Assembly (NCBI GenBank): GCA_023623095.1
Contig: JAMNXX010000104.1
Span: 1 to 5,752, forward strand
Length of the DNA: 5,752 nt
Direction: 5' to 3'
From: Bacillota bacterium
GTDB taxonomy: Bacteria > Bacillota > Clostridia > Peptostreptococcales > Thermotaleaceae
Each line of letters opens with the position of its first letter. Position 1 is the first letter of the stretch. This document shows positions 5,627 through 5,752 of this stretch, piece after piece. The position numbers and the translations under genes are program-made. Under the pieces are notes generated by a model. It did no database searches. It saw nothing but the letters and a program-made list of their open reading frames with translations, and was not told the DNA's origin.

Positions 5627-5752
5627 AGAAGAAAAGTACAGGCAGGAGAGAAAGGTTCTAAGGAAATTGCTGCAGAAGCGGTATTTAAAAATGGTCTTAA
5701 AGTATCTCAGACTGTTATCGATGAAAAAGTGGTTAAAGAGCCCGTAACTCGC
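5627..5752 (+). pseudogene. 5'-truncated G5-domain coding remnant, runs off window
   Basis: The 42 codons after the TAA at 5624-5626 encode the second half of a G5 domain. Landmarks are VQAGEKGSKE (codons 4-13), VFKNGLKVSQTVIDEKVV (19-36) and KEPVTR (37-42). In a normal G5 domain these follow a first half ending in a Gly-containing turn before the VQxG segment, and G5 domains sit in secreted wall-binding proteins such as YabE-type proteins. Here that first half, the signal peptide and any start codon are absent. No ATG, GTG or TTG precedes the domain sequence in this frame. The fragment is in the same frame as the methylase, separated by TGA (5615), two codons and TAA (5624). It is best read as a decayed or rearranged gene end; it continues beyond the window, so its 3' part cannot be judged. 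Confidence 0.6.

Noticed and set aside
5610..5744. 44-codon frame starting at an ATG that overlaps the methylase stop codon
   Set aside because: The product is a featureless Lys/Leu-rich peptide, the nearest GGAGG is 15 bases away, and the same DNA in another frame encodes recognisable G5-domain sequence.
1..5752. Mobile element, CRISPR array or tRNA gene
   Set aside because: No transposase or integrase frame, no terminal inverted repeats with target duplication, no regularly spaced repeats and no tRNA-like cloverleaf were found by reading both strands.

Overview
The window looks like chromosome from a low-GC, Gram-positive, Clostridia-type Firmicute. Pointers are an S-layer-homology (SLH) surface protein, a CshA-type DEAD-box RNA helicase, a type II (eukaryote-like) isocitrate dehydrogenase, a DpnM-like adenine methylase, G5-domain coding sequence, AT-rich intergenic DNA and strong AGGAG-type ribosome binding sites. 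The exact taxon cannot be fixed from the sequence. I found no tRNA, rRNA, CRISPR array, transposase or complete insertion sequence.

Layout from left to right. (1) Positions 2-937 (+) hold the 3' part of an SLH-anchored surface protein, open at the window edge. Its N-terminal part resembles the end of a TasA/camelysin-type domain. (2) Positions 938-1087 hold a long structured bidirectional terminator between convergent genes. (3) Positions 1088-2509 (-) hold cshA. (4) Positions 2510-2907 are a divergent intergenic region. It has a good sigma-A-type promoter for the isocitrate dehydrogenase gene and, nearly back to back, a minus-strand promoter candidate. The latter would give cshA a leader of about 280 nt containing an intrinsic terminator and a competing upstream pairing, which is the layout of an attenuator. 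(5) Positions 2908-4119 (+) hold icd. (6) Positions 4120-4426 are non-coding with two strong consecutive hairpins, the second capped by GAAA. (7) Positions 4427-4726 (+) encode a small membrane-tethered protein with a coiled coil and a YHS-like C-terminus that has lost its cysteines. (8) Positions 4781-5617 (+) encode a DpnM/Dam-family adenine methyltransferase. (9) Positions 5627-5752 (+) encode the second half of a G5 domain with no possible start and no first half, lying 9 nt beyond the methylase stop codon.

The genes do not form one pathway. Housekeeping functions (RNA helicase, TCA-cycle enzyme) sit beside surface and DNA-modification genes. The best leads are the attenuator-like cshA leader and the methylase/G5 junction, which reads like a rearrangement scar. 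No complete new defence or mobile system is visible here.
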